The notes under the pieces are model-generated. The model searched no databases. It was not told the DNA's origin and saw only the letters and a program-made list of their open reading frames with translations. Source: Clostridium magnum DSM 2767 (GTDB taxonomy: Bacteria > Bacillota > Clostridia > Clostridiales > Clostridiaceae). Taken from it: a stretch of 64,000 nucleotides of DNA. A program made the position numbers and the translations under genes. Location of the stretch: assembly GCF_001623875.1 (NCBI RefSeq), contig NZ_LWAE01000002.1, forward strand, positions 310,001 through 374,000. Direction: 5' to 3'. Shown here in pieces: positions 44,473 through 53,725 of the stretch (positions within the stretch are counted from its first letter, which is position 1; each line of letters begins with the position of its first letter).

Positions 44473-45648
44473 ATGTCACTTAATAATGAAATAAATTCAA
44501 TGGATGAAGTAATGGGAAATATAGAAACTTCAATGAAAAGTATTAAAAAAGGTGAGATAGTAAAAGGAAAGGTTATCACAGTCACAGATGAGGAAGCCAT
44601 AGTAAATATAGGTTACATGTCAGATGGGGTGCTACCTAAAAAAGAGATATCAGATAACATAGAACAAAATCCCAGAGATGTACTAAAAGAAAATGATGAA
44701 ATATATGTATACATACTTGAAATGAATGATGGAGAAGGAAATGTAGTTTTATCCAAAAAAGTTGCTGATAGAGAAAAGGCTTGGGATGAACTACAAGAGT
44801 TACTTAAAAATAATACAATTTTTAGTGTAGTTGTAAAAGAAGCTGTAAAGGGTGGTGTCGTAGCATCAATAAAAGGTATTAGGGCCTTTATACCAGCATC
44901 ACAATTATCTACTAAATTTGTAGATAATTTAAATGAATTTGTTGGAAAGACATTAGACGTAAAACTAATTGAATTAGATATTGAAAAGCAAAGAGTGATT
45001 TTATCAAGAAAAGAAGTTGAAAAGGAACAGCTTCAGACTAAGAAAGAAGAGTTATTAAATAGTATTAAGCCAGGTGAAAAGATAAAAGGAGTGGTAAGTA
45101 GACTTACTAAGTTTGGAGCTTTTGTAGATTTAGGCGGATTAGATGGACTTATACATATATCAGAGTTATCATGGAAAAGAGTTAATGATCCATCAGAAGT
45201 AGTTTCAGTTGGAGATGCTGTGGAAGTTTATGTGTTAAGTGTAGATAGAGAGAAGAATAAAGTATCTTTAGCATTAAAGGATGTAAGTGGAAACCCTTGG
45301 GGCAATGTTATAAAGAAATATAAAGTTGGTGATATGGTAGATGGAACAGTATCTAAATTTTTGAATTTCGGAGTTTTTGTAGAAATAGAGCCAGGAGTTG
45401 AAGGACTAGTTCATATTTCAGAAATATCTGAGGAGAGAGTTACGAAAATTGACAGTATACTAAGTGTTGGGCAGAAAGTTAAGGTGAAAATTCTTGATAT
45501 AGATGAAAAAGAAAATAGAATGAGTTTAAGTATTAAAGAAGCTGTAGAGAAGCCAAAGGTAGATTTTAATAAATACAGTGATAAAGGTTCAGAAATGACT
45601 ATTGGAGACTTATTTAAAGATAAGTTAAAAGACTTTAAATTCGACTAG
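44473..45648 (+). CDS. Ribosomal protein S1-like RNA-binding protein
   Basis: 391 residues with four S1 domains (about 27-95, 110-180, 195-263, 280-350); clear examples are KIKGVVSRLTKFGAFVDLGG...GLIHISELSW and MVDGTVSKFLNFGVFVEIEP...GLVHISEISEER. It probably helps mRNA binding or translation. In many clostridia S1 is fused to IspH; here it is separate. The ATG at 44473 is chosen because AGAAGGAGATG ends nine bases before it; the ATG at 44464 overlaps that site. Confidence 0.9.
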   Translation: MSLNNEINSMDEVMGNIETSMKSIKKGEIVKGKVITVTDEEAIVNIGYMSDGVLPKKEISDNIEQNPRDVLKENDEIYVYILEMNDGEGNVVLSKKVADREKAWDELQELLKNNTIFSVVVKEAVKGGVVASIKGIRAFIPASQLSTKFVDNLNEFVGKTLDVKLIELDIEKQRVILSRKEVEKEQLQTKKEELLNSIKPGEKIKGVVSRLTKFGAFVDLGGLDGLIHISELSWKRVNDPSEVVSVGDAVEVYVLSVDREKNKVSLALKDVSGNPWGNVIKKYKVGDMVDGTVSKFLNFGVFVEIEPGVEGLVHISEISEERVTKIDSILSVGQKVKVKILDIDEKENRMSLSIKEAVEKPKVDFNKYSDKGSEMTIGDLFKDKLKDFKFD

Positions 45649-45659
45649 ATTTAAGAGTA

Positions 45660-45696
45660 AAAGGCAAGTTGAAGTTATGCAGCTTGTCTTTTGTGT
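45660..45696 (+). terminator. Terminator after the S1 gene
   Basis: AAAGGCAAG pairs with CTTGTCTTT with a G-T pair and ends in TTTTG. Confidence 0.6.
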
Positions 45697-45904
45697 TGGG
45701 AAAAATTACGGACAGATATTTTAATAAGTGTTTTTATTACTTAAAATATGACAAGAAAATAATAAATATTCAACAAATATATGAGTAAGTGTGTTAAAAT
45801 AGATAATGGAGAATAACATAGAGTTTGAGAATATTTTAAATGAATATTAAAATTACATAAATAGATATTTATACTAAGTATGCAAAGCGAAAGTTGGTGT
45901 TAAT

Positions 45905-47815
45905 TTGCAATACAAGTTTTCAGAACTAGTGAATATTAGTGAATTAAAAGAGTTAGTGGAAAGCATTTATTTTATGACAGGAATAAGCTGTTTTATAAGA
46001 GATGCTGATGGTGAAGCTATAGTTCTGACTAATTATAATAAAATTTGTGAAAAACTTCATAATAACGATTCCATAACTACATTTAGTCAATGTGAAGCGG
46101 AAAGAAGTATACTGAAGAGGATAGAGAATGGCGAAAATTATGCTGTCTACAGATGTAAAAATAATCTGGTATACATTGGGGCACCTATAATAATCAATAA
46201 TAATTGTAAAGCTACTCTATTTGCAGGGCAAGTATTTAGTAAAGAACCAAGTTTAGAATATTTAAAAGTGCAAGAAAGAAATTTAAAATTTAGTGAAGAA
46301 GAGTATATAGAAAATATAAAGGAAATTCCTGTTGTATCTGAAAAAAAGGTTATGGAAATTATTGATATTATTTGCAAGGTTGCAAAAATTCTTGGAGATT
46401 TTGGGCGTAGGAATCTAAAGGAAATAGAAGCGAATAAAAGATTAAGTGAAAACTACTTAGAATTTTCTGATGTTTACAAACAGCTCAGCGTTGCAGAACA
46501 GGAGCTTAGACATCAGTATGAAGAAATGGAAAGAATGGCATACTATGACTTAATTACTAATCTTCCTAACTGGAATTTTTTTAGTAAAAAATTAAGTGAA
46601 CGTATTGACAATAGTTCTGAAAAGTTCGCAGTTTTTAAGGTTGACTTATGTAACTTTAAAAATGTTAACGATACTTATGGACATGAATATGGTGATAAGT
46701 TGTTGAAAAGCATAGGAGAATCTATCCAAAGAAGCCTAGGTGAAGATTTTATAGTAGCACGGACTAATGGTGATGAGTTTTTAATATTACAACCAAAGAT
46801 AGGTAATAAATTAGATGCAACGAATATCGCAGAAAAGTTATTAAGTATTTTAAATGGATTATGGCAAATTGATGAAAAAGAATTTTTTATATCCGTTAAC
46901 ATAGGTGTAGCAGTTTATCCAGATCATGGTGAAGATATTGCTGGAATATTAAGAAATGTAGATATAGCTGTGAACAAGGCTAAAGAGTTAGGTAAAAATC
47001 TATATAGATTCTTTGAAACTTCAATGCATGATGAAATAATGAGAAAAACTGAGCTTGAAAAACAGCTTAGGAAAGCTATTAAAAATAATGAATTTAGTTT
47101 ACATTATCAGCCACAGGTAAATGTAAAAGATAGAAAGATAGTGAGTTTTGAGGCATTAATTAGATGGAAAAATGAAAAGTTTGGCTGGATTTCTCCAGGG
47201 GAATTTATTGGTTTAGCAGAAGAAACAGGACTTATTATACCTATTGGTGAATGGGTGCTGAGGGCTGCATGTTTACAAAATAAAGAATGGAGAGCGCAGG
47301 GGTATACATATGATTTTATTTCCGTTAATGTTTCTGCAACTCAACTTCAGAAAAGTGACTTTATAAATATGGTGAAAAGAGTTCTTAAAGAAACTGATAC
47401 AAAACCTGAATCCTTAGAAATCGAAATAACTGAGAGTATTATGATGGAATCCTTAGACTTAAACCTGAATGCACTTAATGAGCTAAGAAGCATGGGATTT
47501 AGAGTAGCATTAGATGATTTTGGAACTGGATATTCATCATTGAACTACTTAAAGAGTTTACCTATTAATACTCTAAAGATTGATAAGACTTTTATAGATG
47601 GATTATGTAAAAATTCCTATGAAGAAATAATTACAGAGCAAATAATAAAACTAGCACACAAGATGGATTTAGAGGTTGTTGCTGAAGGTGTAGAACTGGA
47701 AGAACAGCTAAAATCATTAGAAGGTAAACATTGTAACAAAATTCAAGGATACTATTTTGCCAAACCTCTTCCGCCAGAAGACATAGGCGCCTTTATTAAA
47801 AACTCTAGATTTTAA
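45905..47815 (+). CDS. PocR-GGDEF-EAL cyclic-di-GMP phosphodiesterase
   Basis: 636 residues. A PocR-type sensor domain (about 1-165; AVYRCKNNLVYIGAPI and ATLFAGQVF typical), a short coiled coil, a GGDEF domain whose active-site loop reads TNGDEF (residue 288 N in place of G), and an EAL domain with E416-A-L and DDFGTGYSSL, KIDKTFIDG and IQGYYFAKPL all intact. It should hydrolyse c-di-GMP; the GGDEF part is probably regulatory. It starts at a TTG (45905) with only a weak ribosome site, so the start is less certain. No membrane helix. Confidence 0.9.
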   Translation: MQYKFSELVNISELKELVESIYFMTGISCFIRDADGEAIVLTNYNKICEKLHNNDSITTFSQCEAERSILKRIENGENYAVYRCKNNLVYIGAPIIINNNCKATLFAGQVFSKEPSLEYLKVQERNLKFSEEEYIENIKEIPVVSEKKVMEIIDIICKVAKILGDFGRRNLKEIEANKRLSENYLEFSDVYKQLSVAEQELRHQYEEMERMAYYDLITNLPNWNFFSKKLSERIDNSSEKFAVFKVDLCNFKNVNDTYGHEYGDKLLKSIGESIQRSLGEDFIVARTNGDEFLILQPKIGNKLDATNIAEKLLSILNGLWQIDEKEFFISVNIGVAVYPDHGEDIAGILRNVDIAVNKAKELGKNLYRFFETSMHDEIMRKTELEKQLRKAIKNNEFSLHYQPQVNVKDRKIVSFEALIRWKNEKFGWISPGEFIGLAEETGLIIPIGEWVLRAACLQNKEWRAQGYTYDFISVNVSATQLQKSDFINMVKRVLKETDTKPESLEIEITESIMMESLDLNLNALNELRSMGFRVALDDFGTGYSSLNYLKSLPINTLKIDKTFIDGLCKNSYEEIITEQIIKLAHKMDLEVVAEGVELEEQLKSLEGKHCNKIQGYYFAKPLPPEDIGAFIKNSRF

Positions 47816-47816
47816 A

Positions 47817-47852
47817 ATATATAAAAGGTGCCTAAAGCACCTTTTATATATA
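47817..47852. terminator. Bidirectional hairpin between EAL and rhomboid genes
   Basis: ATATATAAAAGGTGC/GCACCTTTTATATAT around CTAAA. Confidence 0.75.
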
Positions 47853-47876
47853 ATTAATTGCTTTTGTAAACTTTAA

Positions 47877-48443
47877 TTAATATAGTTTTTCTCTATGTCT
47901 TAAATATCCAAAAACGCCGCCACTTAGTCCACCTAGTATATGTGCGAAATGTGATATATTGTCCTGTAACAATAGTCCACTAATAAATTCCTTTCCTATA
48001 AAAACAATGGTAACAATAATAAGAGTAAGTGGGATTTTACCTGATTTGGCATTAGCAAAGGAACTTAATAAAATCAGCATAAAAACTATACCACTAGCAC
48101 CAAGAAGACCTGTTTTAAAAAATAGCATGTTTATTATCCCTGTTAAAAAAGCGGTAGCTATAATCATCTCTGTTAATGAACTGGATCCATATTTTTCTTC
48201 TACCATTGGACCAACAAGGAGGACAATTAAAAAGTTACTAGAAAAATGAGACCAATTAGCATGACCCAAAATATAGCTAAAAAGTCGTACATATTGTAAG
48301 GGATCAGATATTGAAGTTCTGAAATTTGTAAAAAAAAGTTTAGTTATTACTCCATTTGTAGCTATATCTAATAAGAGCACTAAAAAAGATATCAGAGTAA
48401 AGGTTAATATTACTGGGGAATTATATTGTATTCTTCGAAGCAT
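47877..48443 (-). CDS. Rhomboid family intramembrane serine protease
   Basis: 188 residues with six hydrophobic helices. The catalytic Ser lies in LGASGIVFML and the His in HFAHILGGLSGG; the conserved WSHFSSNFLIVLLVGPMVEEKYG loop precedes them. It cleaves membrane-embedded segments of other proteins; substrates are unknown. GGCAGGTG precedes the ATG. Single gene facing the EAL gene. Confidence 0.93.
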   Translation of the reverse strand: MLRRIQYNSPVILTFTLISFLVLLLDIATNGVITKLFFTNFRTSISDPLQYVRLFSYILGHANWSHFSSNFLIVLLVGPMVEEKYGSSSLTEMIIATAFLTGIINMLFFKTGLLGASGIVFMLILLSSFANAKSGKIPLTLIIVTIVFIGKEFISGLLLQDNISHFAHILGGLSGGVFGYLRHREKLY

Positions 48444-48597
48444 TTAGAGAACACCTGCCTTTTTATAAAATAATTCAAATTCAGTACGTAAAATTATACC
48501 ACCATATTTATACTATCCAAATTTATATATTTTTAAAAATAAAAAAAGATTTTGTATTATTTTTTTTATTTAGGGTAAAATTATTTTATAAAAGTTG

Positions 48598-48626
48598 TTG
48601 ACAAATACACAATAAGTCATTATAAT
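48598..48626 (+). promoter_or_regulatory. Consensus promoter of the tRNA cluster
   Basis: TTGACA (48598-48603), 17 bases, TATAAT (48621-48626): perfect hexamers, 34 bases before tRNA-Gln. Confidence 0.9.
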
Positions 48627-48659
48627 TAATAAATGTGTGTTGAAGAAATAATCACATTT

Positions 48660-48734
48660 TGGGATATCGCCAAGCGGTAAGGCACTAGACTTTGACTCTA
48701 GTATTCGTAGGTTCAAATCCTGCTATCCCAGCCA
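48660..48734 (+). tRNA. tRNA-Gln (anticodon TTG)
   Basis: Acceptor TGGGATA/TATCCCA, anticodon stem-loop CTAGACTTTGACTCTAG, T-loop GGTTCAAATCC and encoded CCA. The first pair is U-A, as is usual for Gln. Confidence 0.95.
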
Positions 48735-48738
48735 TTAT

Positions 48739-48814
48739 GGTTTACTAGCTCAGTCGGTAGAGCACATGACTTTTAATCATGTTGTCCGGGGTTCGATTCC
48801 CCGGTAAGCCACCA
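48739..48814 (+). tRNA. tRNA-Lys (anticodon TTT)
   Basis: Acceptor GGTTTAC/GTAAGCC with one G-T pair, D-loop AGCTCAGTCGGTAGAGC, anticodon stem-loop CATGACTTTTAATCATG, T-arm CCGGGGTTCGATTCCCCGG and encoded CCA. Confidence 0.96.
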
Positions 48815-48892
48815 ATTAAATGAAACTCCTCAACTTTGTGGAGGAGGATTAAAACATAATAAAATCATAGATTTTGATGTTTTATATCTCTT

Positions 48893-48976
48893 GCAGGTGT
48901 GGCGGAATTGGCAGACGCACTAGACTTAGGATCTAGCGCCTTAGGCATGGGGGTTCGACTCCCTTCACCTGCACCA
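48893..48976 (+). tRNA. tRNA-Leu (anticodon TAG)
   Basis: Acceptor GCAGGTG/CACCTGC, long variable arm as in class II tRNAs, anticodon stem-loop CTAGACTTAGGATCTAG and encoded CCA. Confidence 0.96.
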
Positions 48977-49003
48977 TTTAATTATAATAATATTTGTGTA
49001 CAT

Positions 49004-49038
49004 AAATCGATGATAGATTAAAATCATCGATTTTTTTT
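49004..49038 (+). terminator. tRNA cluster terminator
   Basis: AAATCGATGAT pairs with ATCATCGATTT and is followed by a run of T's. Confidence 0.85.
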
Positions 49039-49040
49039 AT

Positions 49041-49071
49041 ATGAAGTGAAAACTTGAATCAGATGGAGTTT
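49041..49071 (+). repeat. Truncated dispersed element (left end), copy H
   Basis: ATGAAGTGAAAACTTGAATC and AGATGGAGTTT match the left end up to the loop of hairpin 1; the rest is lost. Confidence 0.8.
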
Positions 49072-49122
49072 GGAAATTGGGTATAGTTAATAATAACTAA
49101 TATTTATGATGGAAGTGGTAAA

Positions 49123-49509
49123 ATGTATTCTAATAGAAGAAGAGATCATATTCATATCATAAGGCAATTTGAAGCTAAAACGGGAAAATATACTGGTACC
49201 AGATTAGTTGTTTTCAAAAAAGATGGACAAAAATATATAAAAGACTATGATAACTTTATTAAGCATAGATATAAAAATCCTAAAAGTAAAACCCATGTCC
49301 AATCTCTATGGGTAATAAAAGACACTAATCTGGAAAACATGATAAAAAAAGAAATGACCAATACTAATGAGGAAGAAACCTTAAAAATGAAACATATATT
49401 GTATGAATCTTTTAAAATCCCCATAAGTAAATATTATAAACAGGTACTTGAAGAGGAGGGATTGCATTTTAGCAATGAAGAGAAAGAGATTTTTGACTTA
49501 GACTGCTGA
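49123..49509 (+). CDS. Hypothetical protein, 128 residues
   Basis: 128 residues, basic in the first half (RRRDHIHIIRQFEAKTGKY; KHRYKNPKSKTHVQSLWV) and acidic at the end. No signal, membrane helix or metal motif. ATGGAAGTGG just before the start is only a weak ribosome site, but the frame is long for this AT-rich DNA and a good terminator follows. No family is recognised. Its promoter region overlaps the truncated repeat H. Confidence 0.6.
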   Translation: MYSNRRRDHIHIIRQFEAKTGKYTGTRLVVFKKDGQKYIKDYDNFIKHRYKNPKSKTHVQSLWVIKDTNLENMIKKEMTNTNEEETLKMKHILYESFKIPISKYYKQVLEEEGLHFSNEEKEIFDLDC

Positions 49510-49535
49510 TATATAGGATATCGGCAGTTTTTTGT
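49502..49535 (+). terminator. Terminator after the 128-residue gene
   Basis: ACTGCTGATAT pairs with ATATCGGCAGT (one G-T) and ends in TTTTT. It overlaps the stop codon. Confidence 0.8.
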
Positions 49536-49707
49536 TTAGCAAAAATTAAAATTGGAATATTAGAAATGCATATTGAATGTTGTAAAAAGGATATTTGTGT
49601 ATTAAAATGAATTTGTGGGAAAATTTATAAGAATGGCTTAATTTCAATGAAATTCTCAAATAGTAAGATAAAGGGATTAAGGCAAAATTATAGGGGAGAG
49701 ATTGAGA

Positions 49708-51405
49708 ATGAACAAATTGAAGATAAGGGGAAAAATATTTTTAATGCTTACAGTTTTATTGATGATGTTAAGCATATCTATTTTTCTTCTCGTTTATTAT
49801 CAAGTTAATAAACTATGTACAATTAATTTTGAAAAGCAACTAGACTCGAATATTAAATTAAGTCTGAATTTATTAGATAAGACTTATCCAGGACAATGGA
49901 GAGTGGATGGAGAGAATCTTTACAAAGGACAGCATTTAATGAATAATGACAATGAATTTATAGACATTATAAAGCAAAATACTAATAATGAAGCCACGAT
50001 ATTTTTAAATGATGTTAGAATTACTACAACTGTAGTTGATGGAGGAAAAAGAGCAATTGGAACAAAAGCTTCCGCAGAAGTTGTAGATAAAGTTTTAACT
50101 AAAGGTAACGAGTATATGGGCAGTGCTAAGGTTTTAAACAACCCTTATGAAGTTAAGTATATACCTATAAAAAACACAGAAAATAAAGTTGTTGGAATGT
50201 TTTTTGTAGGTGTTGAAAAAAGTATAATTTATCAACAGGTTATTCATATGTTGCTAGTAATAGTATTAATTACTTTAGTAATTATGTTATTATCTTTTTT
50301 TATTGGAATGAAAATGATAAAAAATATAACCAATCCTCTTGATGTTTCTGTAAAATATTTTGATGTTATAGCTGAGGGGAATTTGACTGGAGAGTTGCCA
50401 GCACAATACCTAAAAAGACAGGATGAAATTGGGGATTTGGCACGAGCTGCAGAAAAAATGCAAAAATCTGTAAAAGATATGATTTTAAATGTTAAGGATG
50501 TTTCGAAAAACATTAATAGTCAATCTGAAACTCTATATTCCGTTTCGGAGGAGATGACTGCTTCTTCTGAAAATGTTTCCACTGCAATATCAGATGTAGC
50601 AAAGGGCACTGAAGAACAGGCACAGGATTTAGTAAGTATCACAGTAGTATTAAATAAATTCGGAGAAGCGTTAGATGAAGTGGGACAAGCAATAAAAGAT
50701 GTTGATGGATTGTCCGAATATATAAATTTTATGGCAAATGAAAGTAATAACAAAATGCAAATACTAATCCAATCTGTAACTAATATAAGCAGTTCCTTTA
50801 AAAACTTTATGGAAGAAATAAATCACTTAGGAATTGAGATAAACCAGATTAACGAAATAACAACACTTATAAATAGTATTTCAAACCAAACGAATATGTT
50901 AGCATTAAATGCAGCTATTGAGGCAGCTAGAGCAGGGGAATCAGGTCGTGGTTTTGCAATTGTAGCAGAAGAAATAAGAAAGTTAGCCGAGCAGAGTAAA
51001 GTTTCATCAGAAAACATAAATAGACTAATAATTAGCATATCAAATGAATCTGAAGAAATAATTAAAAATACAGATATTGTTAATGGAGAATTAAAAGATC
51101 AGGTACAAATTATTAATGAGAATATTGACTCTTTCAGAAGGATAGTTCAATCAGTAGAGGAGATTGCGCCAAGAATTGATTCTATAAATAATTCTGCTAC
51201 AAGTATAAATAAAGAGAAGAATTCCATACTAGATAAAATAGAGAGAGCTGCAGCTGTATCACAAGAAACAGCTGCAACTGGAGAAGAAATATCATCTTCT
51301 TCTCAGGAAATGAATGCATCATCTGAAGAAGTGGCACGTACAGCTGAGTATCTTGCAAATATGACGAAAAAAATGGCCACTGAGATAGATAAATTTGAAA
51401 CATAA
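49708..51405 (+). CDS. Methyl-accepting chemotaxis protein with single Cache sensor
   Basis: 565 residues. TM1 (about 8-30), a roughly 145-residue extracellular single-Cache-like domain ([45 protein letters not shown]), TM2 (about 178-200), HAMP, then the signalling coiled coil with [19 protein letters not shown] and [11 protein letters not shown]. The RITTT-V...G.RAIGT pattern is that of the Cache type seen in many acetate or small-acid sensors; the ligand here is unknown. The ATG at 49708 is chosen because AGGGGAGAG ends seven bases earlier. No sigma-D promoter was found for this one. Confidence 0.93.
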   Translation: MNKLKIRGKIFLMLTVLLMMLSISIFLLVYYQVNKLCTINFEKQLDSNIKLSLNLLDKTYPGQWRVDGENLYKGQHLMNNDNEFIDIIKQNTNNEATIFLNDVRITTTVVDGGKRAIGTKASAEVVDKVLTKGNEYMGSAKVLNNPYEVKYIPIKNTENKVVGMFFVGVEKSIIYQQVIHMLLVIVLITLVIMLLSFFIGMKMIKNITNPLDVSVKYFDVIAEGNLTGELPAQYLKRQDEIGDLARAAEKMQKSVKDMILNVKDVSKNINSQSETLYSVSEEMTASSENVSTAISDVAKGTEEQAQDLVSITVVLNKFGEALDEVGQAIKDVDGLSEYINFMANESNNKMQILIQSVTNISSSFKNFMEEINHLGIEINQINEITTLINSISNQTNMLALNAAIEAARAGESGRGFAIVAEEIRKLAEQSKVSSENINRLIISISNESEEIIKNTDIVNGELKDQVQIINENIDSFRRIVQSVEEIAPRIDSINNSATSINKEKNSILDKIERAAAVSQETAATGEEISSSSQEMNASSEEVARTAEYLANMTKKMATEIDKFET

Positions 51406-51442
51406 GATTTGGTGAATAGTAATCTTTGCATCTGTAGAATGA

Positions 51443-51495
51443 AGGATTTAGTACTGAAACTAAAATTAATTTCAGTACTAAATCCTAATTTTATT
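51443..51495 (+). terminator. Terminator after the second chemoreceptor
   Basis: A 17-bp stem (51443-51459 with 51470-51486) is followed by a T-rich stretch. Confidence 0.75.
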
Positions 51496-51506
51496 TCAAT
51501 TATTTT

Positions 51507-51562
51507 AAGTTTACACTTCATTACCAGAGATAGGAGTATTAGAGCGGGTAGTCATGGGATAA
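51507..51562 (+). repeat. Rearranged dispersed element, copy I
   Basis: An inverted left tip (AAGTTTACACTTCAT, about 51508-51522) sits two bases before a forward right end (GAGTATTAGAGCGGGTAGTCATGGGATAAA). The interior is missing and the two ends face each other. Confidence 0.7.
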
Positions 51563-51649
51563 ATCTATATGTTACAATGAAGATAATTATGAAGTTTAGG
51601 TTTTTCATAAACAAATAGTGATAAATCATTCATATGTGAGGTGATTAAA

Positions 51650-53704
51650 ATGAAGTATTCTGAAGCTGAATATAAAATATTAAATAACAATTCAAAAGAA
51701 GAATATATAATGATAGAGGGTAAATCTGCTAGTGGTAAAACTACTTTAGCAATAAAAAAGTACATACATATGGTAGAAGAAGAAAAAATTAATAGTAAGG
51801 ATATATTGGTACTTATAATGAATAGGTATCAGGGACTAACTTGGAAAAGAGAATTATGTTTGAAAAACTCTGGAGAGATGAAAATACTAACATATCAGGG
51901 GTTTGTAAGGAAAGAACTTATAAAGTACTGGCCTATTGTAGAGAAAAACTGTAGCAAGGTTAGAGCTGGTAAAATAAGACCGGAGTTTGTTTCAGCAGAT
52001 ACTGCAAATTATATGATGGAAGTACTAGTAGATTATTTTAGAAAGAAAAAAGGCTATTTTATGAACATAACATCAACTTCTAGTAGAATAGCATCAGACT
52101 TAGTTTCTAACATAAGCAAAGCTTCCCTATCGTTAATTGGTATTGATGAAATAGGAACCAGATTATATAATTCTCTACAGGTTAAAGAAGTAATCACAAG
52201 AAAAACCTATAATCACATGGATGAAGTAATAGAACATTATATAAACAGTTTTTTAAAGCAGGGAGCAGTAGATTATGGTATAAGTGTTTATTTATATAAT
52301 GAATATCTACTTAATGATGAAGTTTATAGAAAACATCTAAAGAAAATTAAATATCTCATAGTAGATGATTTAGATGAAATTTCACCAGCTGAATTGGAGC
52401 TTATAAATATTTTAAGAGAAAATGTGCAACAAGCTTATTTGTTCAATAATCCTGAAGGAGCATTTTGTACTTATTATGGTGCTGATAGTAAATATCTAAA
52501 TGAAAATATTAGATTCCATTATGGAAAAATTAAATTAGACGAAAGTTTTTCATGTAATAAAGAATTTATAAATTTCGTAGATAAAATTAATGAAAGAACT
52601 GTAAATATAATGTCCCAATGGGAAAGTAAGATACCTGCATACTCTGATATGTCATCACAGTTAAGAAGTGAAATGATAGATAAAATAGCAGTGAAGATAG
52701 AAGAGCTTATAAAAGAAGGTATGAACCCACAGGACATAGTAGTTATTTCGCCTTTTAATGATTTTATATTAGGATATGAAATACAAAGCAAATTAAAAAA
52801 TATAGACATAAGTATAATAAATACCTCTAAAAAAAGTAGACTAGTAGATAATCCTTATGTACATTGCTTAATTGTAATAGCCGCACTCTGTAATAAAAAT
52901 TTAGATATTAATTTAACTGTTGATGATTATAGAAAGTTTTTTGCTATAATATTAGGTTTAGATTTGATAAAAGCATCTATACTTTCAAAGTGTGCAATAA
53001 TAGATGGAAATATGCAGGAGTTTGAGGAAAAAACTATTGATAGAATAGGGGATAGATATATTGAAAAGTATAATTATCTAAGAGGACGGATAGAAAATTA
53101 TAGGGAGCTAATAAAAGAAAATGGAATGCCTTTAGATGAGCTTTTTAGAAGAGCGTTTTTAGAGCTATTGATTGTTCTTCCAGGGGCCGAAGATAATATT
53201 TCAATATGTAAAAATTTAAGTGAAACTGCGGAAAAATTCATCGGTGTATTAGTGCAGTTTAATACAATAGATAATCCAGAAGAAAAGTTTTTAAAGTTTA
53301 TAAGAAGTGAGGCACAAGATTTTTATTCTCTAAGAGAGCTTGAAGAAATTACTTTAAATTTAAATGGGGTAGTGATAACTAATCCATATAACTTTCTTAC
53401 ATCTAATTTTAGCAGCAAAGCCCAAATATGGGCAGATATAAATAGCAGTATGTGGTCACCAAGAAGTGTTAAAGAACTTACTAATACCTATGTTTTAAGG
53501 AATAGTTGGAATATAGATAGTATTTACACTGATGAAATAGAAGATCAAAATAAGCATAATAATTTAATATCTATAATCAAATCTCTCATGAGAAAATGTA
53601 AAGAGAAAATTTATTTTTATGGCAGTGAGTACTCTATTAATGGATATGAACAACAAAGTACATTTTCCGATATGATTATAGATATTTTAAGTGAAAGAAA
53701 ATAA
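51650..53704 (+). CDS. Degenerate SF1 (UvrD/AddB-like) helicase-like protein
   Basis: 684 residues. An intact Walker A, GKSASGKTT (24-32), with flanking ILVLIMNRYQ and ILTYQGFVRKEL, gives the front of an SF1A fold. The Walker B place reads YLIVDDLDEIS (235-245), not the DExQD of active UvrD enzymes, and the later helicase motifs are hard to find. It may be a non-translocating or weak helicase subunit, comparable in shape to AddB. The ATG at 51650 has GAGGTGA close upstream. First gene of a tight operon: 21 bases to the helicase gene, which then overlaps the nuclease gene by four bases. Confidence 0.7.
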   Translation: MKYSEAEYKILNNNSKEEYIMIEGKSASGKTTLAIKKYIHMVEEEKINSKDILVLIMNRYQGLTWKRELCLKNSGEMKILTYQGFVRKELIKYWPIVEKNCSKVRAGKIRPEFVSADTANYMMEVLVDYFRKKKGYFMNITSTSSRIASDLVSNISKASLSLIGIDEIGTRLYNSLQVKEVITRKTYNHMDEVIEHYINSFLKQGAVDYGISVYLYNEYLLNDEVYRKHLKKIKYLIVDDLDEISPAELELINILRENVQQAYLFNNPEGAFCTYYGADSKYLNENIRFHYGKIKLDESFSCNKEFINFVDKINERTVNIMSQWESKIPAYSDMSSQLRSEMIDKIAVKIEELIKEGMNPQDIVVISPFNDFILGYEIQSKLKNIDISIINTSKKSRLVDNPYVHCLIVIAALCNKNLDINLTVDDYRKFFAIILGLDLIKASILSKCAIIDGNMQEFEEKTIDRIGDRYIEKYNYLRGRIENYRELIKENGMPLDELFRRAFLELLIVLPGAEDNISICKNLSETAEKFIGVLVQFNTIDNPEEKFLKFIRSEAQDFYSLRELEEITLNLNGVVITNPYNFLTSNFSSKAQIWADINSSMWSPRSVKELTNTYVLRNSWNIDSIYTDEIEDQNKHNNLISIIKSLMRKCKEKIYFYGSEYSINGYEQQSTFSDMIIDILSERK

Positions 53705-53725
53705 TGGAGAAAAGAGGTGATAAAA

